From Imbricaverruca yamaguchii (lineage: Eukaryota > Arthropoda > Thecostraca > Neoverrucidae): a stretch of DNA of 64,000 bases. Positions 38,693 through 51,075 of this stretch are shown one piece after another. Location of the stretch: contig JAOTOL010001459.1 of NCBI GenBank assembly GCA_034440575.1, forward strand, positions 1-64,000, in the 5' to 3' direction. The number at the start of each line of letters is the position of its first letter. The first letter of the stretch is position 1. A model generated the notes under the pieces. It saw nothing but the letters and a program-made list of their open reading frames with translations. It did no database searches and was not told the origin of the DNA. The position numbers and the translations under genes are program-made.

Positions 38693-41600
38693 CAGGGGCG
38701 CCGTGAGCAGGGGGGGTTGGGGGGTCGCGACCCCCCAGCCGGCAGAGCTGGGGGGTTGACCCCCCAAGTTTTGAGACCTGCCGGGCCCACTTTCGAGACC
38801 TGTCGGGCCTCAGTTAATGGATTTTTCCGCATTCATAAATGAACCAAATCAATGCCGGTTCCTAGCTAGGAAACCATTTGCTCTAAACCAGTTTCCTAGC
38901 TGAGAAACTGGTTTAGCGTAACCAGTTTCTTGGCTTTCCGCTCGCAAAGTTTCTTGGGGGTTTCTTTGGAGTTTTGCTGGAGTTGTGCTGAAGCTATAGC
39001 TAGAGTTGTGAAACCAGTGGTCAATGAAGGAACACCATCTCGTCGTCTAAAACTTGCGTTCGACGCGAGTGATTTCCCACACATCCATTTTCTGGCCATT
39101 TGTATGCCCTTCCTCCTCCTTTTCTTCCAGATCCTGGTCTCAGTCGTGACTCAACATCATCGCCGCAGCAGTCGCCATGGCGCCTCCTGGATTTAGAGAC
39201 GCCAAATCAGCCGCCAGCTAGGACGATCCCTAAGCAGGTGCTTCAAGGCAAGACTGTGGTCTTCCATGATCACTGGTACCAGCAGTACCCATGGCTGCAC
39301 TTCGACCCCGTCCGTGGAAAAGTATTATGTTTCTACTGCGTCCGCGCGCACGAGCGCGGCACCGCCAACCCAGCTCAGAAACCTGGCTTCTGGGCTGGCG
39401 GCTTCAACAACTGGAAGAAGGCGCTGGAGAAGTTTAAGCAGCACGCCATCTCCACAGATCACGGGGACAACCTCCCAACTGCGAGCCGCCCGATAGTAGA
39501 CGTCATTCAGACGGCCAATCAGCGCCAGCAGCAGACCAACAGGGCCTGCCTCGTGAAGATAATCACCAGCCTCGTGTACCTAGGCAGACAGGGTCTGGCC
39601 CTCAGAGGGCATGAACAGGACCAGGGCAACTTCATCGAGCTGCTGCAGCTGCGAACCGCCGACTGCCCCGAGCTACAGCAGTGGCTGCAAAGAAGGGAGC
39701 GATTCACGCATTCAGACTGTCAGAATGAGCTGCTGCTGCTCGCCAGTCATCAGGTGCTGCGAGAGATCATCACGGAGATCCAAGACAGTGCGGCCGGCGA
39801 CCTCTGCTACTCCGTGATCGTCGACGGAACCCAAGACCTCAGCGGCCACGAGCAGCAGTCGGTGTGCATCCGGTATACAGACCAGGCCCTCCAAGTCCAC
39901 GAGGAGTTCGTGGGGTTTCACGAGACGCCGTCGACGACGGGTGCTGCTCTGGCGCGCATCATCGAGGACTCGCTTCAGCGCTTGAACCTCCCTGGCTGGC
40001 CTTCGCGGCCTCACTTTCGATGGGGCCGCAAACATGGCGGGAGGTTTCCGCGGCGCCCAAGCCATCCTGCGCGGCAAACAGCCAGCAGCGCTCTTTGTCC
40101 ACTGCGGCGCCCACTGCATCAACCTAGTGGCGAAGGAGAGCGCCGACGCCTCCCAGCTGATCCGCAACGCCCTCTACACACTGAACGAGCTGGGGCGCCT
40201 CTTCGGCCAGTCCCTCACCTTCCGGGAGAAGTTCCGGCAGCTGTGCGTGGGCAAGGGGGAGGAGGTGCCAAGGAAGCTGCGGCCGCTCTGCCCCACCAGG
40301 TGGACAGTGCGGCTACAGGCAGTGGATGCTGCCATCAACCAGTACAGCGAGGTACTGGCCACGGTGGCGGAGTTGGGCGCTGGTCGCAGCCACGTGGCGG
40401 CGAGAGCGGCGGGCCTTCACGCCCAGCTGCGCAAGGAGTCAACCCTGCTGGCGCTCCACCTGGCGCGTGCAGTGCTGTCGCCTTTGGACCGGCTTAACCG
40501 CAGCGTCCAGGGCTCCCGCTGCACTGTCTCCCAGCTTCTGCGTGGAGCCGAGTCCGCCAAGCAGCAGCTGCAGGCTCAGCGCGACGGGGCGGACGAAGCC
40601 ATCCAGGAGTGCCTGCAGCAGGTGAAGGGATCAGGCTGCGACGTGCCAATCGTGCTGCCGCGGGAGAAGCGCGCTTCAGCCAGCAACGCCGACGGCGACG
40701 GCGGTGAACCAGACGAGCCAGCTGACATCCAACAGTACCTACGGCGAGAGCTGCTGCTGGCCATCGACACCGCCTGCATCCAGCTGAGTGACCGCCTGGA
40801 CCAGGAAGGCGTCAAGCATCACGCCAAGGCGGAGCAGGCGCTGCTGGCTGACGGTGGCGCCGCAGGCCTCAGAGAGTTCCTGAGCAGCTCTCCCTGGTCA
40901 GCGGAGCTGTCAGCTGCTGACCTGGCGCCGCAACTGCGCATCCTGTTTAAAAGCAGGCGGCCGGAAAGCCTCGAAGAAGCGGCAGATATAATCCGGAACC
41001 TGGATGAGCCCACACGCAAGATGTTCCCGGACGCAGTGAAGCTGACGCGCCTGCTCCTCACCCTGCCGGCCAGCTCCGCCACGGCTGAGCGCAGCTTCAG
41101 TACGCTCCGCCGGCTGAAGACATGGCTGCGCGCCACAATGGGGGAGGCGCGCCTCAACGCGGTAGCTGTGTGCCACGTCCACCGCGACCGCCTGACTCGC
41201 GTGGATGTCGACTAGGTCGCGGCTGCCTTCATCCGTCAGAACCCTGGGCGAGAGCGGGTGTTCGGACTCGCGTAAAGGACTGGCGAGTGGCGCGCATGTG
41301 TCACAGCGGCAGCGGGAGCTCCAGTTTGTTTATGAGCCCTCTAATTTCAGATTGCTTGATTGAACTGCCGACGCGTCGCGATACATTACCTGATTTTGTG
41401 CTTTGCCTGGGACGAGAGCGCCAATTTTTATTTCGAAGAACGTTGTAGCATTTTGCTTTAATTCCTCACGAACAGTTGTTGTATGTTTGTAGGCATGAAT
41501 TCCTCGTGGCAGTCGCTGAATTTATCTAGTCCGCATCGGTGTCGCTGATGCAGTCGATGATGTACGAGTCAAGTCTACGCTTCTGAATGCTGAAAATGTT

Positions 41601-41860
41601 GCCATAGTCGGGGAATGTTACGCTTGTCGCCGAATCCGGGGCAATGGTAGACAAGTTGCTATGATTATCAATGCAGAGTTGCTGTTCATGGATAAAGCAT
41701 GAAGTGTTCCCAGTTTATTGTTTTTGACTGGTTGGCTGTACACACCAAGCTTTGCTTTCTCCATCCCCCCCCCCCCGCTCACCGGACATTGAACCCTATA
41801 GGTCGTTGCTGAACTGTGGAGCCTGACCCCCCCAGCCAAAAATTCGTGGCGGCGCCCCTG
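38693..41860 (+). mobile_element. Complete hAT transposon (3.17 kb) with 8-bp target duplication
   Basis: Left end CAGGGGCGCCGTGAGC and right end CGTGGCGGCGCCCCTG form inverted repeats (11 bp perfect). Perfect 8-bp duplication GTTGTAAT at 38685-38692 and 41861-41868. It carries a TTF-zinc-finger hAT transposase in plus orientation, broken by one frameshift. Confidence 0.95.
39100..41215 (+). pseudogene. hAT transposase with TTF/ZMYM1-like zinc finger, single frameshift
   Basis: Cuts and pastes hAT DNA ends. Frame 1 (to about 40005) holds the TTF finger: WYQQYPWLHFD, VLCFYCVRAHE, FNNWKKALEKFKQHA; then VIVDGTQDLSGHEQQSVCIR, the region of the first catalytic Asp. After a one-base frameshift at about 39995-40010 (the conserved FDGAANMAG is out of frame) frame 2 (to the stop near 41215) has ALFVHCGAHCINLVAKESAD, LCPTRWTVR and the C-terminal dimerisation segment SATAERSFSTLRRLKTWLR. 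Everything else is intact, so inactivation is recent or the indel is an assembly error. Confidence 0.93.
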
Positions 41861-41868
41861 GTTGTAAT

Positions 41869-43019
41869 CAATATTGGCTTGCTATGGAGGTCAAGATGAA
41901 CATTCATTGCGTGACCAGGATTCATTTGAGTAATTTCAATATCCAAATATTTGCGCATCAGGCAACATATGTGTGGCATGATAGTGTAAAATAATATACA
42001 GTGCAAAATTAACGAACAGCTCTGAGCATCAATGACTGTTCAGGTTATAACTGAAGCCACTGAGATCCAAACTCTGCATCACCTGTACAGAAAGGGACCT
42101 CCTGAACCGATTACAACAATTTGTCTTGACAGTGTCTACTGGAATGCACTATGTCGAGTGCACTGACAAGAGATATGGATGTTATGCACCACAAAAAGTA
42201 ATGCTCAAAACATAGAAAAGATGTAATATAATCTTTCCTAACCTATCCTACCCATACATGCAAGAAAACACATTAGCTTAAATGGGGTTTAGGGGAACAT
42301 TGAGTGTGGCGGTCACGCATCCCCACCAAGAGGTTAAGAGGTTCAGAGGGGCTATGAACACCACTCTTAACCACTCTTAAGAGTAGCTCTACTATTTTGT
42401 TAGGCGCCATGAGCGGACAATACCGGTGGCGCCTCTGGTGGTGGGTTTCTGAAAGAACACCGACGGAGGGTCTGATTAATGTTATATTATAGTTTCTAGT
42501 TTAGTTTCTAGGAGGTGCAGGTGATTTCCAATGGTCAAATGTGAACAACATTGAAACAAGCTCTCTTATGATGTGTAGTTCATTTTATTATGAAATCCTG
42601 TCACAATACTGCCGTTAAAGTGAAATGAAAGCAATTGGTCATCCAACATCTTGTGATAAAAGCGCGTCATCATCTGTGCTGACAATTTCCAATGTTCTTA
42701 ACGAAACGAAAATCGAGCATGCTTCATTTTTACATTATCTTGAATGACTTCCAGGAAGGTTTGACCCTGTCACTTTTGCATTAAATTCCAGAATTTGTGT
42801 TCCAAATTATCACATCACAAATTATATATTGTATATGTTCCACATTATCGAATAAATAGCCAACGGTCTATTTATCCAATAAACCGGCATAAAATCAGCC
42901 GTCCTTTGACGCCATGTTCAATTACTTTTATAGACTGGTAACCCTGTCATTTTTACACTCAATTCAAAGATTTGTGTGTGAAATCATCACAGTCCACTAC
43001 TTGTTGTACATCATCGAAC
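41869..43019. other. No gene recognised
   Basis: AT-rich. A possible isolated hAT-like end GGCGCCATGAGCGG ... GGTGGCGCCTCTGG lies at 42402-42442. Confidence 0.4.
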
Positions 43020-43121
43020 TAATTTCAATAAACTGGAAGCGCACACGTCCACACCACCACCCTTCCCCGCACACACACCCACACCACCCCCCACCCCGCA
43101 CACACACACCACCCCCCACCC

Positions 43122-43152
<31 letters not shown>

Positions 43153-43157
43153 GCACG

Positions 43158-43196
<39 letters not shown>

Positions 43197-43200
43197 ACAC

Positions 43201-43241
<41 letters not shown>

Positions 43242-43610
43242 CACACACACGGACACACACACGGACACGGACACGGACACGGACACGGACACCGCCACCG
43301 CCACCACCACCGCCACCGCCACCACCACCGTCACCGCCACCGCCACCGCCACCGCCACCGCCACCGCCACCGCCACCGCCACCGCCACCGCCACCGCCAC
43401 CGCCACCGCCACCGCCACCGCCACCGCCACCGCCACCGCCACCACCACCACCACCCGACACACACACACACACCACCACCAGACACACACACACACCACC
43501 ACCCCCCCGCACCCCGCCGCACACATACCACCACACCCCCGCACACATAACCCCCCCGCACACACACCACCACCACCGCACGCACCACTCCCCATCCGGG
43601 GCGCCCAAAC
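43020..43610. repeat. Compound microsatellite: CGCA, CA, CGGACA and CCACCG tracts
   Basis: (CGCA)n at 43124-43165, (CA)n to 43250, (CGGACA)n to 43290, (CCGCCA)n to 43450, then CA/CCCC-rich. Poly-Gly, poly-Pro and His-Thr reading frames across it are artefacts. Confidence 0.98.
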
Positions 43611-43690
43611 AACCACGGGTCCACGGGTGGGGGCGCATAGATCCTGTTTGACTGAAATCAGGCGAGTCCCATTTCCGGGCACCCACCGCG
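43600..43690. repeat. Dispersed repeat, copy 1 (inverse partner at 54848-54960)
   Basis: GAAATCAGGCGAGTCCCATTT and GGGCACC match, in reverse, GGTGCCCAGAATTGGGACCC and GCCTGATTTCGG at 54850. Both copies sit beside GT/CA-rich DNA. Confidence 0.75.
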
Positions 43691-43699
43691 CGAGAAGAA

Positions 43700-44330
43700 C
43701 GGAGTGGGGGGAGTGCTGTACCCATTGCTTCTACTAGGCCCGCGCTGTTGTTGTAGTAGACTAGAGAATGTTCTTCGTCGAAGGTAAAGTATTCTCTGAA
43801 TTCTTTTTCGCGCTTCCGATACCAAAAGAATGTCGTTTCAGGCGCCAGCAAACGTTTCTCGCGGAGCCGTGAACCCAGCAGCTGAGCAGATTCCTTGGAC
43901 AAGTTCAGATCCCTCGTTAGGTCATTGAGCTCAGCTTGGTTCAACGATACCGGTCGATCGTTCTCGGTCGGTTCATATGCACCAGACGCGTCTGCGGCCA
44001 TTTCATCCCCACTAGAGTCCGAAGATGACTCGATTCGGGTTCAGGGATGGGGACATCTGGACCATGGGGGGACTGGCTTGACGGCTGATGGCACATTCGG
44101 ATATTTTACATGCTTCTGTTTCTTTAGATTTACTACTTTCAGATCTGTCATACAAAAATAGCAGTCGGTGGTATGATCCTTTCCTTCCCGCCACACCATG
44201 GGAATGCCGAACGGCATGGATTTCCGGATCTTGTTCTTCCAGGCTCGTAGGCCTTCCACACATGACATGCAGCAGGTATGAGGGGCAAACGGCTTGTCCT
44301 GATCATGAAGTTTCACACTTTTCACTTCTC
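43700..44330 (-). pseudogene. Degenerate member of a repetitive arthropod gene family (CYFC motif)
   Basis: Segment 44012-44325 reads APHTCCMSCVEGLRAW and HTTDCYFCMTDLK, then YPNVPSAVKPVP. After a one-base frameshift near 44030 a second segment reads LNQAELNDLTRDLNLSKESA and FTFDEEHSLVYYNN up to GLVEAMG, where the repeat at 43600-43690 and the microsatellite cut it off. I recognise this as a sequence present in very many copies in arthropod genomes, of unknown function, possibly carried by a mobile element. Truncated and frame-broken here. Confidence 0.6.
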
Positions 44331-45359
44331 TCCGCTACTGATATATCATACTGCAGTATGCATACTGATACATCAGTGTGTGAGTTGTTATCTTTGACGT
44401 AGTGTGAAAACTTGAGCTAATAGAGAGAAAAAAATTTAGTATTTTCGGATTCAGCACACGGAACTTGTATTAGAACAGCTGAGAAACTTCCGACCTTTTC
44501 CCAAAAAAAAGCTTTGAAACGCAGGCCAGTGTTATACTTGTTTTAGGTTTAGCTAAGCACCAGCATCATGAAGCACCAGCCCTCAGAAGAGTTCCTTCGA
44601 GATGTATGTATGTAACTGAGTCCACTTTAGAACCCTGCTTCGAATGCGTTGAGCAGCCTAATCACGGCTGTCCCCGACAAGGTTCACATGGTCGGCCGGC
44701 TGCCCGATGGAGCTTGCGCTGAGCAGAAGAGCCGGCGGCGCTTTGTGGTTCGGTGTTGCCAGCATTGCTGTTTTCCTTTTCTCACAAAACCGTGAACACT
44801 GCACCTCCATGTAATTTAATTATAAACGTGCTTGCAGCTTTCCCACTCGATTTTCCTCATGTAACAGTTATTTTCTTCCACACTGATACTCGTATCAGAA
44901 GTACATCCACACGCGAGGCCGAAGCCGGAATGAGTGATTTTTTTTTCAAATACGAGATCGCAAAATTATTTCTCCCGCTTTAGCTATCGCTCCAGCTCCA
45001 GCTATAGCTTCAGCAGGCTGAGCCGAACATTGTTCGTTTTCATTAGTGCGATATTAAGGACGACGTGGATGAAGCAGAGTAACACTACGTGTGTTTGCTT
45101 CTGGTAGGTACCCGAAATGAGTTTTGCAGGATGCGCGCCATACTTTCCATATTCTAACTGTTGCGAATGCTGACACATTAGCTGATTAAAAAAAAAAAAC
45201 ACCATTCTAGTAAACATACTAAGCTTCCAGTATTGCAATATCCTAACAAACAGATCGAACTTTCTGCACTCCAGTAGTCCACCAAGGACAAAACGTCTTT
45301 CAATATTCTAGCAAGTTATATGGGCTACATGTATGAACCTTATGGAATCACTTCTTTGA
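44331..45359. other. No gene recognised
   Basis: A short near-palindrome of GATACATCA/TGATATATC-type words occurs at 44337-44380. Otherwise nothing. Confidence 0.4.
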
Positions 45360-45640
45360 CGACCGGCTGATCCCGTAACCATGGGGCTGACTCGACCGGG
45401 TAACCCGGTTGCCCTAGTGACGACCCGACGGGCTGGTCCTGTGGCCCTAGTGACGAGCTGACGGCTGGTCATGTGGCCGTACTGATGACCCGACAGGCTT
45501 GTCCTGGGGCCCTACTGGTGACCTGACGAGCCTGTCCTGGGGCTCTACTGATGACCTGACGGCTGGTCCTGAGGCCCTACAGATGACTGACGGCTGGTCC
45601 TGTGGCCCTGGTGACGACCTGACCGACTGACCCTTGCTGC
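45360..45640. repeat. Tandem repeat (35-40-bp unit) at the Helitron helicase end
   Basis: About seven copies of GACGACCTGACGGCTGGTCCTG-type units with GGCCCTA. The array replaces the helicase sequence after ILISLLRSKGQ. Confidence 0.9.
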
Positions 45641-47790
45641 GGAGAAGACTGATCAAAATGTTATACACATATGTCTTTCCGCACCCGGTCGCAGCACACA
45701 TGAAGATTGCAAGCCCTCGGGGTGTCGGCGCAGCACCATCACTGTACGCAACGTGCTGCAGTACGGCGTCGACGATGCGCCGCTGCTCTGCAGAGCTGTG
45801 CGACCGCCTCACCAGCGTCCTCCGCTCGGTCGACGTCGTTTATGCGCTTGTCCTCGTCCAGCACGTCATCGACGGCGTCGGGCTAGCCGATACCAACGTC
45901 AGCGATGGTGCGGCCGTTGGCGTGCAGCACAGCTATCACGTGCCGCCGAGCGCGTACCAAGCCTGCAGCACCGAGCCGACGTCGTCCGCTAAGGGACCAC
46001 GCTGAAGGGCTGCCTCGCGAAACGACATGCACACCTGACTATTAACGGTGCGCAAGTGCCCGCAGCTGACGGCGCCGGCCACGTGCAACAGGAGCAGATG
46101 AAGATGGAAGCGCTCGGCATCGCATGGACTCGCTGACACCAGACGCGCGACGACCTCGTCTCCTCCACGTTGACGCGGCTTTCACTTTTGGGCAGTCCGA
46201 TCGAACGTGAAGTGTGTCGGCACCTCGGTATACCGATACTTAGATGGCCTCATCGTGACGCTCCTGGTTCAGCTAAAGCCAAGCGGTTAGTGTCGAATCG
46301 CATCGCTGCGCCCGCTCCAGGGCCGCAGGCTCCTCGCCTTGTGCAAAATATACCTGCTGGCGACCAGGAAGTTGAACAGCGAGACGAACGATGGTGTGCG
46401 ACTGGTATCAGTCCTCTCAAACTCGAAGAGACGCCACATGGCCTCCGGGGCACATACATACCTGGTGTTCAGGAACATCTCGATTTCGTCACGATCCCGT
46501 ACAGGGCCCTCACCAGCTGGAGCGGCGACAATCTCAGCGTCCTGGGACTGTGGGCGGCGAGGCCGAGCAACACGAGCTGCACCTGCTTGCACAGGCACAC
46601 GGTTCATCTACAGGCCTCCGCACGCGTATACACGTCGACGGCAAACTGCTGCAGCAGCTTGCCAGAGGCATGCAAGATGCTGAATCCGGGACGGACAGCC
46701 ATGCGGTATCCGGAGTGCTGTAAAGTGGTGATGGTGTTACGCACACGGGTCGCATGTGCCGCAACGTGCGGCTGCCCTACACGCCAACCAAACTCGCCGT
46801 ATGGGAACAGCAAGGGATAGGCCAGCGGGTCGACATGCGGGCTGAGTGTGCTGTTGGTCTGCAGGTGGGTACCGCGAGGGTATACCACGAGCTCCCGGAT
46901 CCGAGGAGCCCCATCACGACCTACGAAGACGGCAGCCACCTCGTTGCCGACAGGGTCATTGTAGCGCCGTGGGTCCTAGTCCTGGTTCCTGGCGGAAGAA
47001 CATCGTGACCCGTTCCGGGGCGCGGCCGCCTACTGCGGCATCCTGCTGTTCCTGCAGCATCACGTCACTCATGCAACGGAATGCTTGCACATGCGGATTG
47101 TGGTCCGATAACATACCTTCCAGTGCAGCGACCAGGTGGGGGTCATCAAACCGTCCCAGACGCTCTCGGTTGGCAGCCGCGGTGTCCACCACGTAGAGCT
47201 GAGCGTACTTGCGTTGTCGTCCGTCGTCGTCCGGGTGCAGTGCTCCCAGGTGGTGGTAGGTCTGGCAGTGGACCTTGTAGTAATAAGGACCACGACCTGT
47301 GCAAAGACAAACATGCTATATCCATCAACAAATTCGTTATTATTTGATACACACACCACGAATTCCCACATTAGCACCATCCGCATTGAAGTATACATTG
47401 CATATTTGATCGCAGTGGACATAGCAGAGTAGCACGCCATGGGATACAGATAACTCGCGCGGCAACGCGGATGTGCGTCTAATAATGTGTGGAGATGTAG
47501 CGTACCTGCTGGCACATCGACGTCGGCCACGTACGACGCCATCGCCAGATCGCTGTTGTAGCGGTGGATGTTGTCGCGGTAGCTGCGTCCCTCTGCGCTG
47601 GCGTCCGTCAGCAGGGTCATCAGCAGGGTCATCAGCAGGTCGGGCGCGTTGCGGAGCGGCTCCAGCGCTACCTTTCCCCTGTGGCAGCAGATGGTAAAAT
47701 CCCGCCCTGTCCACCATTCAAGTGCAGCGCACTGCAGTGGCCGCAACGCTGGTCTAGAGGGCCGCCAGATCCGGGTCACCAACCTGGAAC
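45640..47790 (-). mobile_element. Helitron Rep/helicase relic with a retained intron
   Basis: Fragments in correct order on the minus strand: DFTICCHRGKVALEPL and DNIHRYNSDLAMAS (47510-47750); after an intron at 47297-47505, YYYKVHCQTYHHLGALHPDD, LVAALEGMLSDHNPHV; then YNDPVGNEVAAVFVG and SPHVDPLAYPLLFPYGEFGW (46860-46985); DEIEMFLNTRYVCAPEAMW (46420-46500); AERFHLHLLLLHVAGAV (46050-46130); and the helicase start AEQRRIVDAV with Walker A-like GCGKTYVYN (45650-45800). Several frameshifts and a missing HUH-nuclease core make it inactive. Confidence 0.88.
47297..47505 (-). other. Probable spliceosomal intron in the Helitron gene (209 bp)
   Basis: Donor CAGCAG/GTACGC and acceptor TTTGTCTTTGCACAG/GTCGTGG. 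Removing it joins DVPAG in frame with RGPYYYKVH, the continuity expected in Helitron proteins. Confidence 0.7.
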
Positions 47791-48480
47791 ATACCGAAAC
47801 TGCACTCCGGACATTGCAGGAGATTTGGCTACTATTTTTGTACTGCAGGACATTAAGATGTACATTGACCGGCTGCTAATAAAAACTATTTCAGTATAAG
47901 CTGACATTCTATGAACTGACATGCTGATGAACAAACGAAGGGGGAACTGAAGAAAAAAAAAGGATTTTGTATCGGAAATCTCGTGCACTTTGTCACTTTA
48001 ATAGATACTCTAACTTACCAGGAATGCGTTCTCCAAGGCTGAGAGGCGGTGAATACGCAGCGTCCGGCGGAGGTTTCGTTGACAGACACCTGCCTGTCGT
48101 GGCACAGCTCCAGTGGTGGTCTCTATAACACACCGATATAATATTACTATCCGAACAACCTCGATAGCACAAAATACAGCAGTGTAAAATACAAAACAAT
48201 GGAATGCAAGAACTCAATCAATCCAAAATAAACCGAGACTCACGGTGAACTGGTAAAACAATAAAAAAAATACCGCGCGAAAGTGCACGGCGCATGGGTC
48301 GCTAAGTAACTACCGTTGTGCATTGAGGGAACTCATGGGCAGCCTTAATTAAGCACGTACGTCAAGTTAACGTCGTACTCGTATTCGTATTCAGCGACGA
48401 GTTCGCCAGAAACGTATTCGTATTGGCATAGGCATTCAGCGACGGGTTTATGCTCGTTCGAATCAATTACCACAAATGCT
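47791..48480. other. No gene recognised
   Basis: No coding or repeat signal identified. Confidence 0.4.
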
Positions 48481-48488
48481 TGTACTGA

Positions 48489-48765
48489 CAGTGTCCTAAA
48501 ATTACTTCACCATTAACTGTGTGGATGAAGAAAGAAGTTGCTTGAGAATAGTGAAAGATTGGAAGAAAATAAAGGATCGCCACTTGAGGATTAAAAAGCG
48601 GAATGCCTTTCACTTCAGTCGGATGCATTTTACAGTATTTAGCAGTGGTGTGCATGACTGCACATACATCATGTGGCAAACTGGTAACAACCTGAGATAA
48701 GGATGAAATAGTACAATTCCATTAACTGTGAATTTTCAGGTTGCATGGTCAATTATTTTACACTG
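48489..48765. mobile_element. hAT-type MITE, second copy of the family at 11257-11534
   Basis: 277 bp, inverse orientation to the Ack copy. Ends CAGTGTCCTAAAATTAC and AATTATTTTACACTG. Perfect 8-bp duplication TGTACTGA at 48481-48488 and 48766-48773. Confidence 0.93.
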
Positions 48766-48773
48766 TGTACTGA

Positions 48774-49254
48774 ACACGCTGGAACAAGCGGCCCCTTAAA
48801 AAAACGCTCAAAGCATAGCATAGAATGCATCTTGACGTGCTGAGCACCATGGGCACACGTGCTCCAAAGCTTGGTGCATGCAGTAGTTTGGCTCATATAG
48901 CGCTCAGCACACGCTCAGCCCACACTAGCGGCCCCTTCAAAAACGCACAGCATGCACTATCAAAGCTAAATTTAATTTGGCACTTTTCAATACTATTTAC
49001 AAACATTGTGACCAACGGTGGTTTCAGTACTGACCATTGCAGTACTTCACTAAGAGCATCTTGTCATGAAATATCCATGCCACCTACCAGCACTACTGTC
49101 TAAACCATAGCTCAAACTGATTTTCCTATCAGGATTAAATCAATATGATGCGATATGATCGGCCCCTGCGATTTCTCTGATTTTTTGTATGCCAGCAACA
49201 ACACCTCGGACTATGCTATCCGACTATCCGACTAACTATCCGACAGCAACAACA
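48774..49254. other. No gene; short direct repeats
   Basis: GCGGCCCCTT-AAAAACGC occurs at about 48790 and 48929 with similar flanks. CTATCCGACTATCCGAC at 49215-49240. Confidence 0.5.
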
Positions 49255-49569
49255 CCGAATCCATAAGTCTTATGGATTCGGTTTTTGACGCAATGCATTA
49301 TTCGCCATGGGTGCGATATGACCAGCCCCTGCGATTTCTCTGCATTCTCGTGTATGTTCCCACCCCCATTTATTGGGTGAGGATGCTGATGCAACGGGAA
49401 ATTTCCTCGGAAATGCAAGTGTCGGAGGTGGGGTTGCTGGCACACCAGAAATCAGAGAAATCGCAGGGGCCGGTGATATCGCACCCATTGGCTTCTATCC
49501 GTAGGCATTGGCTCCACCCATTGGCCCTATGGCGAATAATGCATTACGTCAAAAACCGAATCCATAAGT
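49255..49569. mobile_element. MITE with 39-bp terminal inverted repeats
   Basis: 49270-49308 (TTATGGATTCGGTTTTTGAC...) pairs with 49529-49567 with one mismatch. GCCCCTGCGATTTCTCTG occurs at about 49165, 49324 and inverted at about 49450. Immediately left, CCGAATCCATAAG forms a palindrome with the left end, suggesting two elements abutting head to head. Superfamily not determined. Confidence 0.75.
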
Positions 49570-49879
49570 ATGCAACTGATAAAGTTGGCAACGTATAATT
49601 TAAGGAAGAGTAGTTTTGAGTTCAGCTTGACACGGAGATTTATTTGAGATGAAGCATGACCGCATTTGCTCAGATCTGCATTTTAGTGTATGCTCTCACC
49701 CTCATTTATTGTGAACCAACCCAAACCCGACGCGTGCCATTTCGACTCCTGTGCTAGCTGACACTTTGGGGATGCCAAGCAGTTTCTCCTGTCCAGTGGA
49801 GTGGCAATGATCTACGAACGAGGCCAGCTTGCGGGACCCCTAGATCAGTTCGGATGTATCTAAAACTTACAGAGGTGAG

Positions 49880-51075
49880 CTTTTAATATAAAGACATAAA
49901 AACATAAAGACATAAAAGATTAGTGCAACTCTGAGCCACAAGGGCCCTTCTTGGTTGCACTCTGTACACTGAACCAGTTGCCCACCAAATCTGCCAATCA
50001 GCCCTCCCTGTAATACTGAAAAGCAAGCCCTCTATTCTTATAATGATTGTCTATGCTGTTTTTAAAGATGTTCAATGTGCTGCTACTGACGATGTTTTCT
50101 GGCAGCTGGTTCCAGTGTTCCACTACCCTGTTGGTGAAGAAAGTCTGCCTTAACCTTGTTCTGCTGTGGTCAATTTTAATTTTGAATTCATGACCTCTAA
50201 TTGCATCATTTCTGTTAAATTCAAACATTTCCCCAAGGTATCCCCTCTCCAGACCATTGACAAATTTAAAGACCTCGATGAGATCTCCTCTCAGCCTTCT
50301 ATATCTAAGTGAAAACATATTCAATTTCTTCAATCTTTCCTCATATGCCAGGTTGCTTATGCCATTAACCATTTTTGTAGCCCTCTTTTGTACTCTCTCT
50401 AAAAGCCAACAATCTTTTTCATAGCTAGGAGACCAAGCTTGGATGCAGTATTCCAAATGTGGCCTGACGTATGCACAGTAAAGCTTCCTGATCACTTCCT
50501 CACTTCTGTATGATACATTCCTATTTATTGCCCCGAGCATTCTCAGTGCCTTCTTCCTGGCTTCCTTGGTCTGTTCTGATGCCCCCAATTTTGTGTTTAG
50601 AATAACACCTAAATCCTTCTCCTGTTGAGTCACTGATAGCACTTGGCCACCCATCAAGTATGGAGCCTTCATATGCTGCTTACCTACATGCATGATTTTG
50701 CACTTATCAAAGTTAAATTTCATTTGCCATTCTTCGGACCACTTCACAAGTTCGTCTAAGTCTTTTTGCAGCGAGATATGCTCATCCTGACCTGTTATTG
50801 CCCTAAAGACCTTCAAATCATCTGCAAATTTCAAAACTTTACTGCTTAGGCCACTTTCAATGTTATTTACAAATATAATGAACAGTAATGGCCCTAGTAC
50901 TGACCCCTGGGGGACTCCACTAAGAACATTTTGCCATGATGACTTTGTACCATTTAGCATCACTCTTTGCTGTCTATCTGAAAGCCACAACTCTATCCAT
51001 TTTAAGATGCTACCTGCAACACCATGGGACTGAAGCTGTATCATTAACCGTTTATGGGGTACCTTGTCCTTGTTG
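49880..51075 (-). mobile_element. CR1-like LINE, 5'-truncated
   Basis: ORF 49998-51044 (348 codons) begins inside the RT after KDKVPHKRL, with SGVPQGSVLGPLLFIIFVNN, LKFADDLKVF and LEYCIQAWSP, and is intact to its stop. The 3' end has GGGCCCTTGTGG and octamer repeats (TTTATGTC)n at 49888-49918, like the element at 18.5 kb. Same family, different subfamily. 5' truncation is typical of target-primed insertion. Confidence 0.93.

Noticed and set aside
42997..44001. 334-codon ORF with poly-Gly/Val-Cys
   Set aside because: Most of it is the antisense of CA/CCACCG microsatellites; only the ends belong to a pseudogene.
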